Below, one piece after another: positions 40,974-49,867 of a DNA stretch of 64,000 nt. This stretch comes from Cohnella rhizosphaerae (GTDB taxonomy: Bacteria > Bacillota > Bacilli > Paenibacillales > Paenibacillaceae), in assembly GCF_029525575.1 (NCBI RefSeq), contig NZ_JAPDIA010000001.1, positions 186,001-250,000 of the forward strand, written 5' to 3'. Under the pieces are notes generated by a model. The model was not told the origin of the DNA. It did not search any database and saw only the letters and a list, made by a program, of their open reading frames with translations. Both the position numbers and the translations under genes were made by a program. Positions within the stretch are counted from its first letter, which is position 1. Each line of letters starts with the position of its first letter.

Positions 40974-43880
40974 TCATGATCCGATCATTGCCGCGCTTTT
41001 GTCTGCGCGTTTTGCGTTTGAACCTTGATCCGCCTCCGCGTCCGGGCCGGCAGCCGGGCCGGGAATCATCATCGTGACGGTCGTTCCTCTCATAAACTTG
41101 CTGTGGACGAGCAGGTCGGCAAGCTCGCCGTAATAGATTTTCAGCCGGCGGTATACATTGACAAGGCCGATGCCCCGCTGATCAAGTTCGTCTCTCTCCC
41201 GGCGCGCGTCCTCCGGAACGAGCCTGAGCTTGCTTCTGAGCGAATCCAATTCTGACGCCCTCATGCCCGTGCCGTTGTCGGCGATGGTGATGATCAGCAT
41301 GTCCGCTTCCAGCCGCGAGGCGATGCGAAGCTCGCCGCCCGAGGTAAACTCGGAAAGCCCGTGATTAATGGCGTTTTCAACGATCGGCTGCAGCATCAGC
41401 TTCAGCACCTTGAAGGCCAAGGTCGCCGGATCGATGTCCCACTTCACCGCAAACCGGTCCTTGAAGCGATTTTCCTGCACGGTGATGTAATACAAGGTGT
41501 ACTCGATCTCCGTTTCCAGGCGCACGCCTTGCTCCGGACCGGAACGGATCGAATAGCGGAACAGCTTGGCCAGCGAGCCGATCATCTTGTTGACCGCTTC
41601 GCCGTTGTTGCGCTGGGCCTCCATATTGATCGACTCCAGCGTGTTGTATAAAAAATGAGGATTGATCTGCTGCTGCAGCATGCTCATTTCCGCCTGCGTT
41701 TTCAGCGCGTTCAATTCCCGCTCCCGCAGCTTGCTGCGGTAGTCTTCCTCGACCAGCTGGTTGATTTTTTCGACCATCCGGTTATAATGCTGTGCCAGCA
41801 GGCCGACCTCGTCTCCGGTGCCGGCGCCGGGGGGCGGCCGGAAAATGGTGTTCGCCGGCCCGCTCCATCGCATTTTGCAAATGGCCCAGCGGCCGCACGA
41901 GCCAGTGCGACAGCGTCAGCGCAAGAAGCATGCACAGCAGCGCCACCGATGCGACGACCCACAGCAGCTCTCCGCTGCGGTCATGCCAGGCGTCGAACGC
42001 AAACTTCGCCGTCATCTGCCAGCCGAACGCCGGGATCGTCTTCGTCAGGGCAAGCGAGGCGCCGCGATCCGCGGGCGACGAAGCGCTCCCGCTCAGCAGA
42101 TCCCCTTCCTCGAAGCCCTGACTTTGGTACATCAGGTTCCCCTGTCCGTCCTCCATCCGAAACGCCGCGCCGCCCAGCCGCTCGATCGCCTGAAACGCAT
42201 CGGGCTTCAGTACGAGCTGCAGGTAGCCAAGGGTCGCCTCTCGCGCGTCCCGAACGCTCCGTTCGATCGGCTTGATCAGCTGTCCGGCGGGATGGTTGTA
42301 GATATCCGGCGTCACGGGAACCCAGGTGATCCCCCGGCCTTCCGCTCCCTCCGGCTGGGGCTCCAGGTAGAAGAGCGACAGATTGTTGGAAAATATCGTG
42401 GCGTATCTCGCGCTGCCGTTCATGTCGTACAAGATGAAATAGGAAAACTCCTCGGACTCGGGATAAATCGTGCCGGCGCCGCCGGTCGCCGCAGCTGAAG
42501 CCGCCTGCAAGCCGCCCCCCTGCATCGTCAGATAGGCGCTCAGCATGTTGTTGGCCGCCAGCGCATGCGCCGCTCCTTCGAACGCTTCCGCCTGTCTCGC
42601 CAGCGTCCAGCCCATCTGCTCGGTCAAGGCCTCGGCCGTCCGCGCCCACTCCTGCTTGGCAAAATGATTCTGGACCGCTGCGTACAAGCCGACCGTCACA
42701 AGCAGCGGCACCAGCACCGTCGCCAGAAAAAGCAGCGCCAGCTTCGTTCGGATCGAGGCTGCCGTCAGCAGTCTGTGGGCAGGCTTTGGGGACGCGCTTC
42801 CCGTATAAGCGCCCAAGGGCAGTGTGCCGCCCTGGCTGCGGATGAATCGGGTCAGCCTGTGGAGCGGGGAGAGGATACGGTTCGCCAGCATAATCGAGAG
42901 GGCGGCGCTGCCCGACAGCAGCAGGACGAGTACAGCGACGACCGTCGCAATCGTGCGGCCGAAGCCGTCGGGCCAGCCCGATTTCCCTTCCGTCCATACG
43001 AGCACGATCCCGTAGGGAGCCAGTTTTTTTTATGTATTGAACCTGCCCCTTTTCGCCGGATATACGGGTCCACGAGACTTGCGTGTCCCGTTGATCGGGG
43101 GAGTTCGCTAAAATCCAGCAGGTCCAACCGATCGCCCCAGGTGCCGACCCCTTGATCCGTGTAGATCGACAGCCGTCGGCCGTCGTCCCCTTCGTCGGCA
43201 AGAAACGTACGGGGAAAATCGTCGGCAAGCACGAGCAGGCCGAGCGTATAGTTATTAATGCCGTTGTTGATGATCCATTTCCCTTCCAGGCCGCGCACGA
43301 AATCGTCTGCGCGCTCGAGCTGTCGGTCGCTGATATAATCCCACTTGCGGCGCAATTGCCGCTGCAGCTCGCCGGCCTGAATATAGACGGGGAAGCCGAT
43401 CCCTTTGGCGGTCAGCGCTTCCAGGATGCCCGTTCCGTTCAAATCCTCGATCCAGGGCAGCTCCTCGGCGGCCGGCGATTGCCGATCGAACGCTCTGGCA
43501 TAGTTCAGCTGGTTCTGATCCTGACCAAGCAAGTACAGGCGCTGGACCAGCTCCGGCTTGATCGACAGCCGGCTGATTTTTTCGTTCAGCTCCCACAGCG
43601 CCTCCTGACCTTCCGCCGACGTCCCGAGTCCGAGGAAGTCCGCCGAATACGCCGTGTATTCCTCGGATTTTACGTGCGCGGAAAAGGTGTTCGCCTGCTT
43701 GAGCGCCGACATCGCGTTGTACTCCAACTGACTCAGCACGTGATTTTTTCTGTAATACTCCGCTTCCTTGCGAATCTGGTTCAAGTTGGCATAGCCGTAT
43801 ATGCCGAATAGAATTAGCGCGGAAAGGAGCAGCAGCAAAGAGCTTGCGACGATTCGCTTGCGATGCGTCATGTTGTTCAC
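40974..43880 (-). CDS. Sensor histidine kinase with two tandem membrane sensory modules (three +1 frame errors)
   Basis: 967 residues. Module 1: helix about 10-28, extracellular 30-300, helix about 306-328 and HAMP-like LANRILSPLHRLTRFIR. Module 2: helix about 378-400 (KLALLFLATVLVPLLVTVG), extracellular 400-638, helix about 638-662, HAMP. Then phospho-His in QQQINPHFLYNTLES (about 735) and HATPase (VENAINHG, DNGTGMRAS). Errors with one extra base: G5 43097-43101 (joins FSELP to DQRDTQVSW), T8 43024-43031 (joins QYIKK to LAPYGIVLVW), G6 41829-41834 (joins HFPAAP to GAGTGDEVG). The module junction lies in an uninterrupted stretch. GTG start overlaps the regulator stop. Confidence 0.82.
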
Positions 43881-45247
43881 GCGCGGCTCGCCTCTTCCTG
43901 CGCGAAGTTCGCCAGCACATGCTTGTTGCGGTATTCGAGCGGCGTGAGCTGACGGTATTTTTTGAATACGATCGAAAAGTGCTGGGCGTTGTGGTAGCCG
44001 ACCCGCTCGGCGATCTCGTAGATTTTGAACGCCGGGTCACGAAGCAGCAGTTCGGCTTCGGCCATGCGGCAGGACGTCAAATATTGCAAGTAGTTTTCCC
44101 CTGTCACCTCCTTAAACAGAAAGCTCAAATAGGCGCTGTTGACATGGAGATAACGGGCGATCTGCTTGAGCGAGATCGGTTCGCGGAAATGCTCCCGCAC
44201 GTATTTTCTGGCGCTCTCCACGATTCGCCTGCCGGTCTCCGAGTCGCCTGGCGCGTCGGCTTCATTTTCCTTTTCTTCCTCCGCCGCTTCCTTCGCCGCC
44301 TCGCTTCCCGACGCAGCCCCCCCATCTTCCGGTTCGTAAAAGACGATGTCCTCCTCTCCGTTCGCGCGGCGGAACGCGATATCCGCCTGTTCCCTCGACA
44401 GCGAAACGTCCGCGAGGCGCGACACCGGCTCGCCCAGCCCGATCGACATCGTCGTCTTGAACAGGCCGCCGAATCGGTACAGATGTCCCCTGACCGACGA
44501 GCTGCGCCGCGCCAGCTCCCGCGCGCCGCACATGCCGACGATGTAGCAGCAGCCGGTCTCCGACTCGACGAGATAGCTGCCGAGTCCTTCGCTCTGCCGA
44601 AGCTCGGACAAGGCATTCTCCAGCGCGAACAAGATGAGCTCCCAATCCTTGATGGAGTAGTCCTGTCTGCGTCTTGCGTCAAGTCCGACGACCGCTACCG
44701 TGTAAGCGGTTGCATCTTGAACGAGATAAGCCTGTCCGCACGCTTCCTCGATCTCCTCCTGCGAGAGGGGCATGCACAGCAGCTTGCTCAAAAACTGGAT
44801 GCGCCATAGCGCCGACGCCTGCTGCAGCCTGCGCTGCAAGAGCCGTTCATTGTCCGCCTCGCGGCGTTCGTCGTTCAACTGGGCGACGAGCGGCTTGAAC
44901 GCCTTGATCAGATCCTCTCTTGCCGAAGGTTTGAGCAAGTAATCCGACACGCCGTAGCGCAGCGAGGTCCGCACCAGATCGAAGTCGCTGTAGCCGGTCA
45001 GAATGACGATCTTCGTCAACGGGCTGCGGGTTTTGACCTTCTCGGCCAGCTCGAGCCCGTCCATCAGGGGCATGCGAATATCCGCGAGCAGCAGATCCGC
45101 CGGCTCCTCCTCGAAGCTTCGCAGCGCTTCCAGTCCATTTTCATAGGCACCAGCCAGCTCGATGCCCAGCGTCTCCCATTCGAAGCCGGACAGCCCTTCT
45201 CTGATGTTCGCCTCGTCGTCGACAATGATCAATCTGTGCTTTGTCAT
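43877..45247 (-). CDS. YesN-type response regulator, receiver plus AraC domain
   Basis: 456 residues. Receiver: acidic pair in LIIVDDEA, phospho-Asp in LLLADIRMPLMDG, TGYSDFD switch, Lys in LLKPSA. Middle region includes an acidic linker (EAAKEAAEEEKENEAD). C-terminal AraC domain: LHVNSAYLSFLFKEVTGENY and VGYHNAQHFSIVFKKYRQLTPLEYR. GGAGG precedes the ATG by six bases. Translationally coupled to the tandem-sensor kinase. Likely controls this operon (SLH protein, GH36). Confidence 0.9.
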   Translation of the reverse strand: MTKHRLIIVDDEANIREGLSGFEWETLGIELAGAYENGLEALRSFEEEPADLLLADIRMPLMDGLELAEKVKTRSPLTKIVILTGYSDFDLVRTSLRYGVSDYLLKPSAREDLIKAFKPLVAQLNDERREADNERLLQRRLQQASALWRIQFLSKLLCMPLSQEEIEEACGQAYLVQDATAYTVAVVGLDARRRQDYSIKDWELILFALENALSELRQSEGLGSYLVESETGCCYIVGMCGARELARRSSSVRGHLYRFGGLFKTTMSIGLGEPVSRLADVSLSREQADIAFRRANGEEDIVFYEPEDGGAASGSEAAKEAAEEEKENEADAPGDSETGRRIVESARKYVREHFREPISLKQIARYLHVNSAYLSFLFKEVTGENYLQYLTSCRMAEAELLLRDPAFKIYEIAERVGYHNAQHFSIVFKKYRQLTPLEYRNKHVLANFAQEEASRA

Positions 45248-45259
45248 TATGTCCTCCGA

Positions 45260-46855
45260 TCATAGGAGCGGCCGCCAGCCGCTCGTGTCGATGTCGTTCA
45301 GCTGGATCATGCGATCCGCAGCCTTGCCCTGAATCTCGTCGATCGCGGCGAAATACGTATCGTCGTCCAGCTTGCCGTTGACCCAGGCTGACGTATATTG
45401 ATTCCACTGATCGTAGCTCTCGGTATCCAGACCCGTCGGCCAGGCATAAATCGGCGTAATCGGGAACGGGCGGGAGATCCAGTCCCGCAGCAGTTCGGGA
45501 ACAGGTACGCCTTCGACGGCGCCGATCGAGGTTTGATCCTCTTGGATGAGCAACGATATATTTTCGGGAGAGGTGAGAAATTGAAGGAATCGGACGGCTG
45601 CCGCCTCCGTGCCGTGCCGCTCGACGGACGGCCGCAATATATTCAGCGTGACCGACGCCTCGGGCTGATAGGGACCGCTCGATGTATACTTCGGCGCCGA
45701 TACGTACGGGGACTCTTCCACCGACAGCGGGATCGGCGGGAGCATGCCGAATTCGAAGCTGCGTTCCTTGTTGCCCTCCTCCGTATTGAGGAGCCAGGTG
45801 CCGTCCTCGAACATGGCGACCTTCCCTTCCGCCCACGGCTTGGAAAAATCGGTATACTCCCAGTTCGGCGGCGATACCTCGAACAGCTTTTTAAAATTGA
45901 GGTAAAGCTCTCTTGCGTATGCGTGCCTGACGGGCGACAGCATGCCTTCCTTGATGCCGCGCATCAGTTCCTCGTTGGCGATATGGCCTTTGGCATCCCG
46001 CGTCAGTTGCTCCGCCACGTTTTTTTCAAAATAATAGGGCCCCAGATTAAAGATGAACGCCCAGCTGTAGATCTGATTTTGCGCCGTCCACGGATGCAGT
46101 CCGATATAGCCTTTGCCGTTCAACGCCTCGGCCGTTTCGATCAGATCGAGATACGACTCGGGGATCGGCAGCCCTTCCTTGGCAAAAATCGCTTTGTTAT
46201 AAAATATGGCCGTCGCCGGTCCGGAGTACAGACTGATCGGTATCCCCGTCGAGGTCCCGTCGACCGGCGACGTCACCAGATTGTTTTCCCACAAATAAGA
46301 CGGGAACTGGTCGCTCCACTTCCGGTTGTCCGGCACGTACGGATTGGGCTCCTGCAGGTAACGGTCCAAAGGCAGGTACCAATTTTCCTCGGTAAAAAAG
46401 TTCCAGCTCATCCCGATATCCGGCGCATCGCCGGAGGAGAAATGCGTCGTATAGTAGCTCGCAAGCTCCGCCTGATCCTTTTTGTTCATGCCGCGCACCC
46501 ATTCGATCGTCACGTTCGGATACAGCTTCATGAACTTGTCCGCGATGATCTGACCCGCCACCCGCTTCTCCGGGTTCGTCTTCGTCCGGGCGGCATCGGT
46601 CGTCGGCGTGAACATCCACAGGTCGACCTTGAGCGTGACGGGCCGTCCCTCCGACAGCATATCCTCCGGCCGGGCCGGATCGGCCGATGCCTGCGGGGTT
46701 ACGCTGGCACGATGCAAAGCGTCAAGCGCGTCGCTCTGCACGGACGGCGACTCCCCGCCTCCGGCATGCGGCTCCGAATGAAAGCATCCGGCCGCGAGGA
46801 GACACGGTATCAGGATCGGCATACAGAGAAAAACCGGCTTCCATCGCGATTTCAT
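45260..46855 (-). CDS. Orphan extracellular solute-binding lipoprotein
   Basis: 531 residues and intact. Signal peptide with lipobox LLAAGC, then a solute-binding fold (KFMKLYPNVTIEWVRGMNKK, GTSTGIPISLYSGPATAIFYNK, FLQFLTSPENISLLIQ). No permease gene lies in this operon; the next genes, 12 bases on, are the response regulator and the tandem-sensor kinase. It may deliver a ligand to the kinase or work with permeases encoded elsewhere. AAGGGGAA precedes the ATG. A TTGACA lies about 50 bases upstream but no -10 box is well placed after it. Confidence 0.87.
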   Translation of the reverse strand: MKSRWKPVFLCMPILIPCLLAAGCFHSEPHAGGGESPSVQSDALDALHRASVTPQASADPARPEDMLSEGRPVTLKVDLWMFTPTTDAARTKTNPEKRVAGQIIADKFMKLYPNVTIEWVRGMNKKDQAELASYYTTHFSSGDAPDIGMSWNFFTEENWYLPLDRYLQEPNPYVPDNRKWSDQFPSYLWENNLVTSPVDGTSTGIPISLYSGPATAIFYNKAIFAKEGLPIPESYLDLIETAEALNGKGYIGLHPWTAQNQIYSWAFIFNLGPYYFEKNVAEQLTRDAKGHIANEELMRGIKEGMLSPVRHAYARELYLNFKKLFEVSPPNWEYTDFSKPWAEGKVAMFEDGTWLLNTEEGNKERSFEFGMLPPIPLSVEESPYVSAPKYTSSGPYQPEASVTLNILRPSVERHGTEAAAVRFLQFLTSPENISLLIQEDQTSIGAVEGVPVPELLRDWISRPFPITPIYAWPTGLDTESYDQWNQYTSAWVNGKLDDDTYFAAIDEIQGKAADRMIQLNDIDTSGWRPLL

Positions 46856-47048
46856 GCTGCCCCAGTTCCCCTTTACGGCTCTCTTATTACAATCTTAATG
46901 TCAATGCCGCCTGCGAACAACAAGGTTTTGTTTAGGTTTGATTTGCGATTTTTGGATGTTTGAAGACCGGCGGCGCGGCGTTATGGCGTGAATCGCGGGA
47001 AGGGGGTTAGGCGGGGGAGGTCCAGGCATGCGAAAATAGCGCAGATCT

Positions 47049-48291
47049 GTACGCCTGTTGATTTACCAGTATCTAGGTCATGGTAGTGATAAATGGTGAG
47101 CCAAATAAACCACCCATTCGGGAGGCAAGGCAGCCAAGCTGATTAGTCGGTCAAACGCCGCAAAAGACAACCGTGCGCTGGGGTGAACCTGGCTATTTCC
47201 CTGCACATACACGTACTGAAGCAGCACGTATACGATCAATGCGGTATATAATTGTCCGTAAACGGCATTCGGTGTCCTTCCAAATAGTTTGGGCACATTC
47301 AAATGCTGTTTAATCCATCGAAAAAATACTTCGATTTGCCACCGTTGTCGGTAGATTTCTGCAATTTTCTCCGCCGAGAGACGGTGCAAGTTGGTCACGA
47401 GAACAACCGGGTTGCCTTGGGGATCCTTTAGCTTCACGACCCGAAATCGATGGCGGGTCAAGCGCGCCTTTGTTCCGAGTTGGCAGGTCAAATCTTGCTC
47501 AATCGTATGTTTGTAGGGACGTTTTCGTTCGCGATAAACCGGCTCTTGCAGTACCGTGTTGTATCTCACCCGGATGACAAAATACTGTCGTTGATCCTGC
47601 TCCATGTAGGTATCAAATTGCTTATGCTTTCCGTATGCACGATCCGAAACCAGAATGAAATTTGGGTCTGTTACCCTACTGCATAAGGTCGAATCATGCT
47701 GTTTTCCCGTCGATTCCGTTACACGATGGAGTTCGCCGGTCTCTGTCAACAAAGATACTTGCAGCTTAATGCCGCTCTTCTCTCCTTTGGCCGATGGCGC
47801 CCAAGGCAGTCGATTGTGACCGGCGGAAATGGTCGTGGAATCGACCGCCAGCGGCTCTTTCGGAAGCCGAAGACGCCGGCGCGTGGAGCGATTGCATTTA
47901 CGAATCAACAGATGAAGCAGTTGCTTAAAGACGCTGAACGGAACCTCTTTCGCTTTTTTTGGAGATCGTAGAGTGATCCGCTTGGCGCAGCCCACAGGCG
48001 ACCATCCGCTTTTCTCCGTCCCGATAGCCATCCCATTGCCCAAGCGCCGCTTCAGCAAGAAAAATAAAGAGCTCGTAGACTGTAAATTTCCTTGCTGTAT
48101 CGACATAATTGGCTTCCTGTAACAAAGGTTGAAGCTCCTCGTTAGGAATCAGGGATTGAAGAATGGGAGCAAACATTGTACGATGTTTCATAAGACCGTC
48201 TCACCTTCCGTAAGGTTTGTAGGGGTACAAACACTTTACAGGAATGAGCGGTCTTTTTTGCTACCATTTTTTTGATAATCAACAGGCGTAC
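47049..48291 (-). mobile_element. IS4-family insertion sequence, 1243 bp
   Basis: Perfect 15-base terminal inverted repeats GTACGCCTGTTGATT (47049) and AATCAACAGGCGTAC (to 48291), extendable to 17 if the adjoining CT/AG are counted. It encodes one DDE transposase. The flanks AGATCT (left) and AGATTT (right) look like a 6-base target duplication with one change. A small palindrome (TTTGTA-GGGG-TACAAA) lies in the promoter-side end. It is inserted in the centre of a palindromic repeat. Confidence 0.88.
47078..48191 (-). CDS. IS4-family DDE transposase (one +1 frame error)
   Basis: 370 residues after removing one base of the T7 run 47954-47960, which joins DHSTISKK to AKEVPFSVFKQLL. Catalytic residues: first Asp in LAVDSTTISA, second in LVSDRAYGKHKQF, Glu within the IS4 signature YRQRWQIEVFFRWIK, which fits Y(2)R(3)E(6)K exactly. 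N-terminal domain starts MKHRTMFAPILQSL. Ribosome site GGAAGGTGAG. If the frame error is artefactual, the element may be active. Confidence 0.88.
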
Positions 48292-48352
48292 AGATTTGCG
48301 CTATTCTCACTATCATGCCAAAGGTGCGTGGGCAAGTGCGGTCCGGTCATGC

Positions 48353-48380
48353 GAAAATAGCGCAGATCTGCGCTATTTTC
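48353..48380. repeat. 28-base perfect palindrome; a second copy is split by the insertion sequence
   Basis: GAAAATAGCGCAGA followed by its exact complement TCTGCGCTATTTTC. The left half of a second copy (CATGCGAAAATAGCGCAGATCT, from 47027) and a decayed right half (AGATTTGCGCTATTCTCAC, from 48292) flank the insertion sequence. Without the element the copies would lie about 72-78 bases apart. The intact copy lies 40 bases after the anti-sigma gene and may end its transcript. Confidence 0.85.
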
Positions 48381-48420
48381 CCGAGTCTTCGTTAAGAGGA
48401 ACTCATGTTAAGCACGCGCC

Positions 48421-49140
48421 TTACCGTTTGGCCGACTCGGCGATCTTCATCGCTTCGTCGGACGTGACGTGACCGACGATGCCGTACTGAATGCCGTCCT
48501 CCGTCCAGTACAGCTCGGTGAGTTCGGGCTGCGCGAATACGAAGCCGTCATTGCCGTTCACCTGCGTCGCCGTGAACAGATCCGCCGGGAAGACGGCGGT
48601 CATGCGGCTTGCCGTGAACGTGATCGTCTTGTCGCCCGTCGCCGTCGCGTAGGTGAAGGTCACGTCCCGAAGCGGTTCGCCGGCCATCCCCGCCCCTACG
48701 ATATCCTTGAGCGCAAAGCCCTCCGGCACGGCATCCGGCGCAAGCATATCCGCACCGAACGAAGCTTTGGCTTCTTCGGCGGTACTGAAGGGCGTCGAGA
48801 CAAGCTGGGACAGCTCGGAGCCGGCGGCGCCTGAATTCCCGGCATTTCCGGCATTCCCGACGTCGGTCGAAGGCGATGCGCCGACCGGGCTCTGCGCCGG
48901 CACCGGCGCGGATGCGCGCTCCAGCGTCGGCAGCCCCACCATCAGAAACACCGCCAAGGCCGCTGCCGCCGCGCCCGCGGCCCATACACTTTTAGAGACG
49001 CGTCTTCGTCCGACTTGGGCCGAGGCCGCCTGTTGCCGGATTTTCATTTTCAGCCGATCGGTCAATTCCAAGTCCTTAAAGAGCGCTTCATCGGCTTCCT
49101 TGGCCAGATGCAGACGCAATTCACGATCCATATCCGTCAT
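48421..49140 (-). CDS. Membrane-anchored anti-sigma factor-like protein
   Basis: 239 residues. Cytoplasmic N-terminal region (about 1-48), one transmembrane helix (VWAAGAAAAALAVFLMVGL, about 50-68), Ser/Asn/Gly-rich linker, and an extracellular domain resembling DUF4367-type sensors (VPEGFALKDIVGAGMAG, ELTELYWTEDGIQYGIVG). Overlaps the ECF sigma gene by 20 bases, the usual sigma/anti-sigma arrangement. It would hold the sigma factor inactive until an envelope signal. I do not see a clear zinc HxxxCxxC motif. Confidence 0.8.
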   Translation of the reverse strand: MTDMDRELRLHLAKEADEALFKDLELTDRLKMKIRQQAASAQVGRRRVSKSVWAAGAAAAALAVFLMVGLPTLERASAPVPAQSPVGASPSTDVGNAGNAGNSGAAGSELSQLVSTPFSTAEEAKASFGADMLAPDAVPEGFALKDIVGAGMAGEPLRDVTFTYATATGDKTITFTASRMTAVFPADLFTATQVNGNDGFVFAQPELTELYWTEDGIQYGIVGHVTSDEAMKIAESAKR

Positions 49141-49684
49141 GCTTCGTCTCCTCCTCGTTCATCGCCCGGGCCAGCGCCTCGCGCGCCCGATGCAGCCTGT
49201 TGCGTACCGTTCCTTCCGGAGAAGCCGTCGCTTCCGCAATCTCCCTGGTCGACAGCTCCAAATAGTAATACAGGTACAACGCTTCCTGGAAAGCTATCGG
49301 CAAGCGAAGCACATGCTGGAGCACCTCGCTCTTCTCCAGCCTGCGAAGCGCCTCGTCCTCTACGTTGAACGATGGACCGTGCTCCAATTTAACCGGGTCG
49401 GTCGGCTTTTCGTCGTACATCCGAACGCCCATCTTGTCCCGGCATACGTTGACGCCGATCGTCGTCAGCCACGTCTTCACGGCGCTGTCTCCGCGGAAGG
49501 ACGTCCAGTTCCGGTACGCCCGCAGGAATACCTCCTGGCTGATATCCTCCGCAAGGTGACGATCTTTTGTATAAAAATAAGCCGTACGCAAAACGACTGT
49601 TCCGAACGCTTCCATAAGCTGCTCCAGCGCCTGGGCGGGATCCTTCGAAAAACTTTCTTTGGAGCTTAAGCCGGCCGGCTTCAT
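49121..49684 (-). CDS. ECF-type RNA polymerase sigma factor
   Basis: 187 residues from ATG 49684, chosen for the strong GGAGGTGAT site nine bases upstream; the 25-codon in-frame extension has none. Region 2 (YFYTKDRHLAEDISQEVFLRAYRNW) and region 4 (LPIAFQEALYLYYYLELSTREIAEATASPEGTVRNRLHRARE) are complete. GAAAC followed 15-16 bases later by TAATAG upstream may be its promoter. Unconnected with sugar use as far as can be seen. Confidence 0.92.
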   Translation of the reverse strand: MKPAGLSSKESFSKDPAQALEQLMEAFGTVVLRTAYFYTKDRHLAEDISQEVFLRAYRNWTSFRGDSAVKTWLTTIGVNVCRDKMGVRMYDEKPTDPVKLEHGPSFNVEDEALRRLEKSEVLQHVLRLPIAFQEALYLYYYLELSTREIAEATASPEGTVRNRLHRAREALARAMNEEETKHDGYGS

Positions 49685-49757
49685 GCGATCATCACCTCCA
49701 CAACCTATTAGACGGCCTGAGCTGGCGTTTCGCTGCATCCGACGATTCGTTGGCTTC

Positions 49758-49794
49758 AAAAAAAAGAAGCGCCCCCCGAATGTTCAGGAGACGC
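49758..49794 (-). terminator. Terminator after the first GH78 gene
   Basis: On the minus strand GCGTCTCC, nine-base loop, GGGGGGCGC (two G-U pairs), then TTCTTTTTTTT. It separates the GH78 transcript from the ECF sigma gene. Confidence 0.7.
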
Positions 49795-49867
49795 GAAAAT
49801 CATAATTACGCTTCAGTGTCATGTTTTGCTAAGTCGGGCTGCATCGATGGAAACTTTCACGCCCAGG

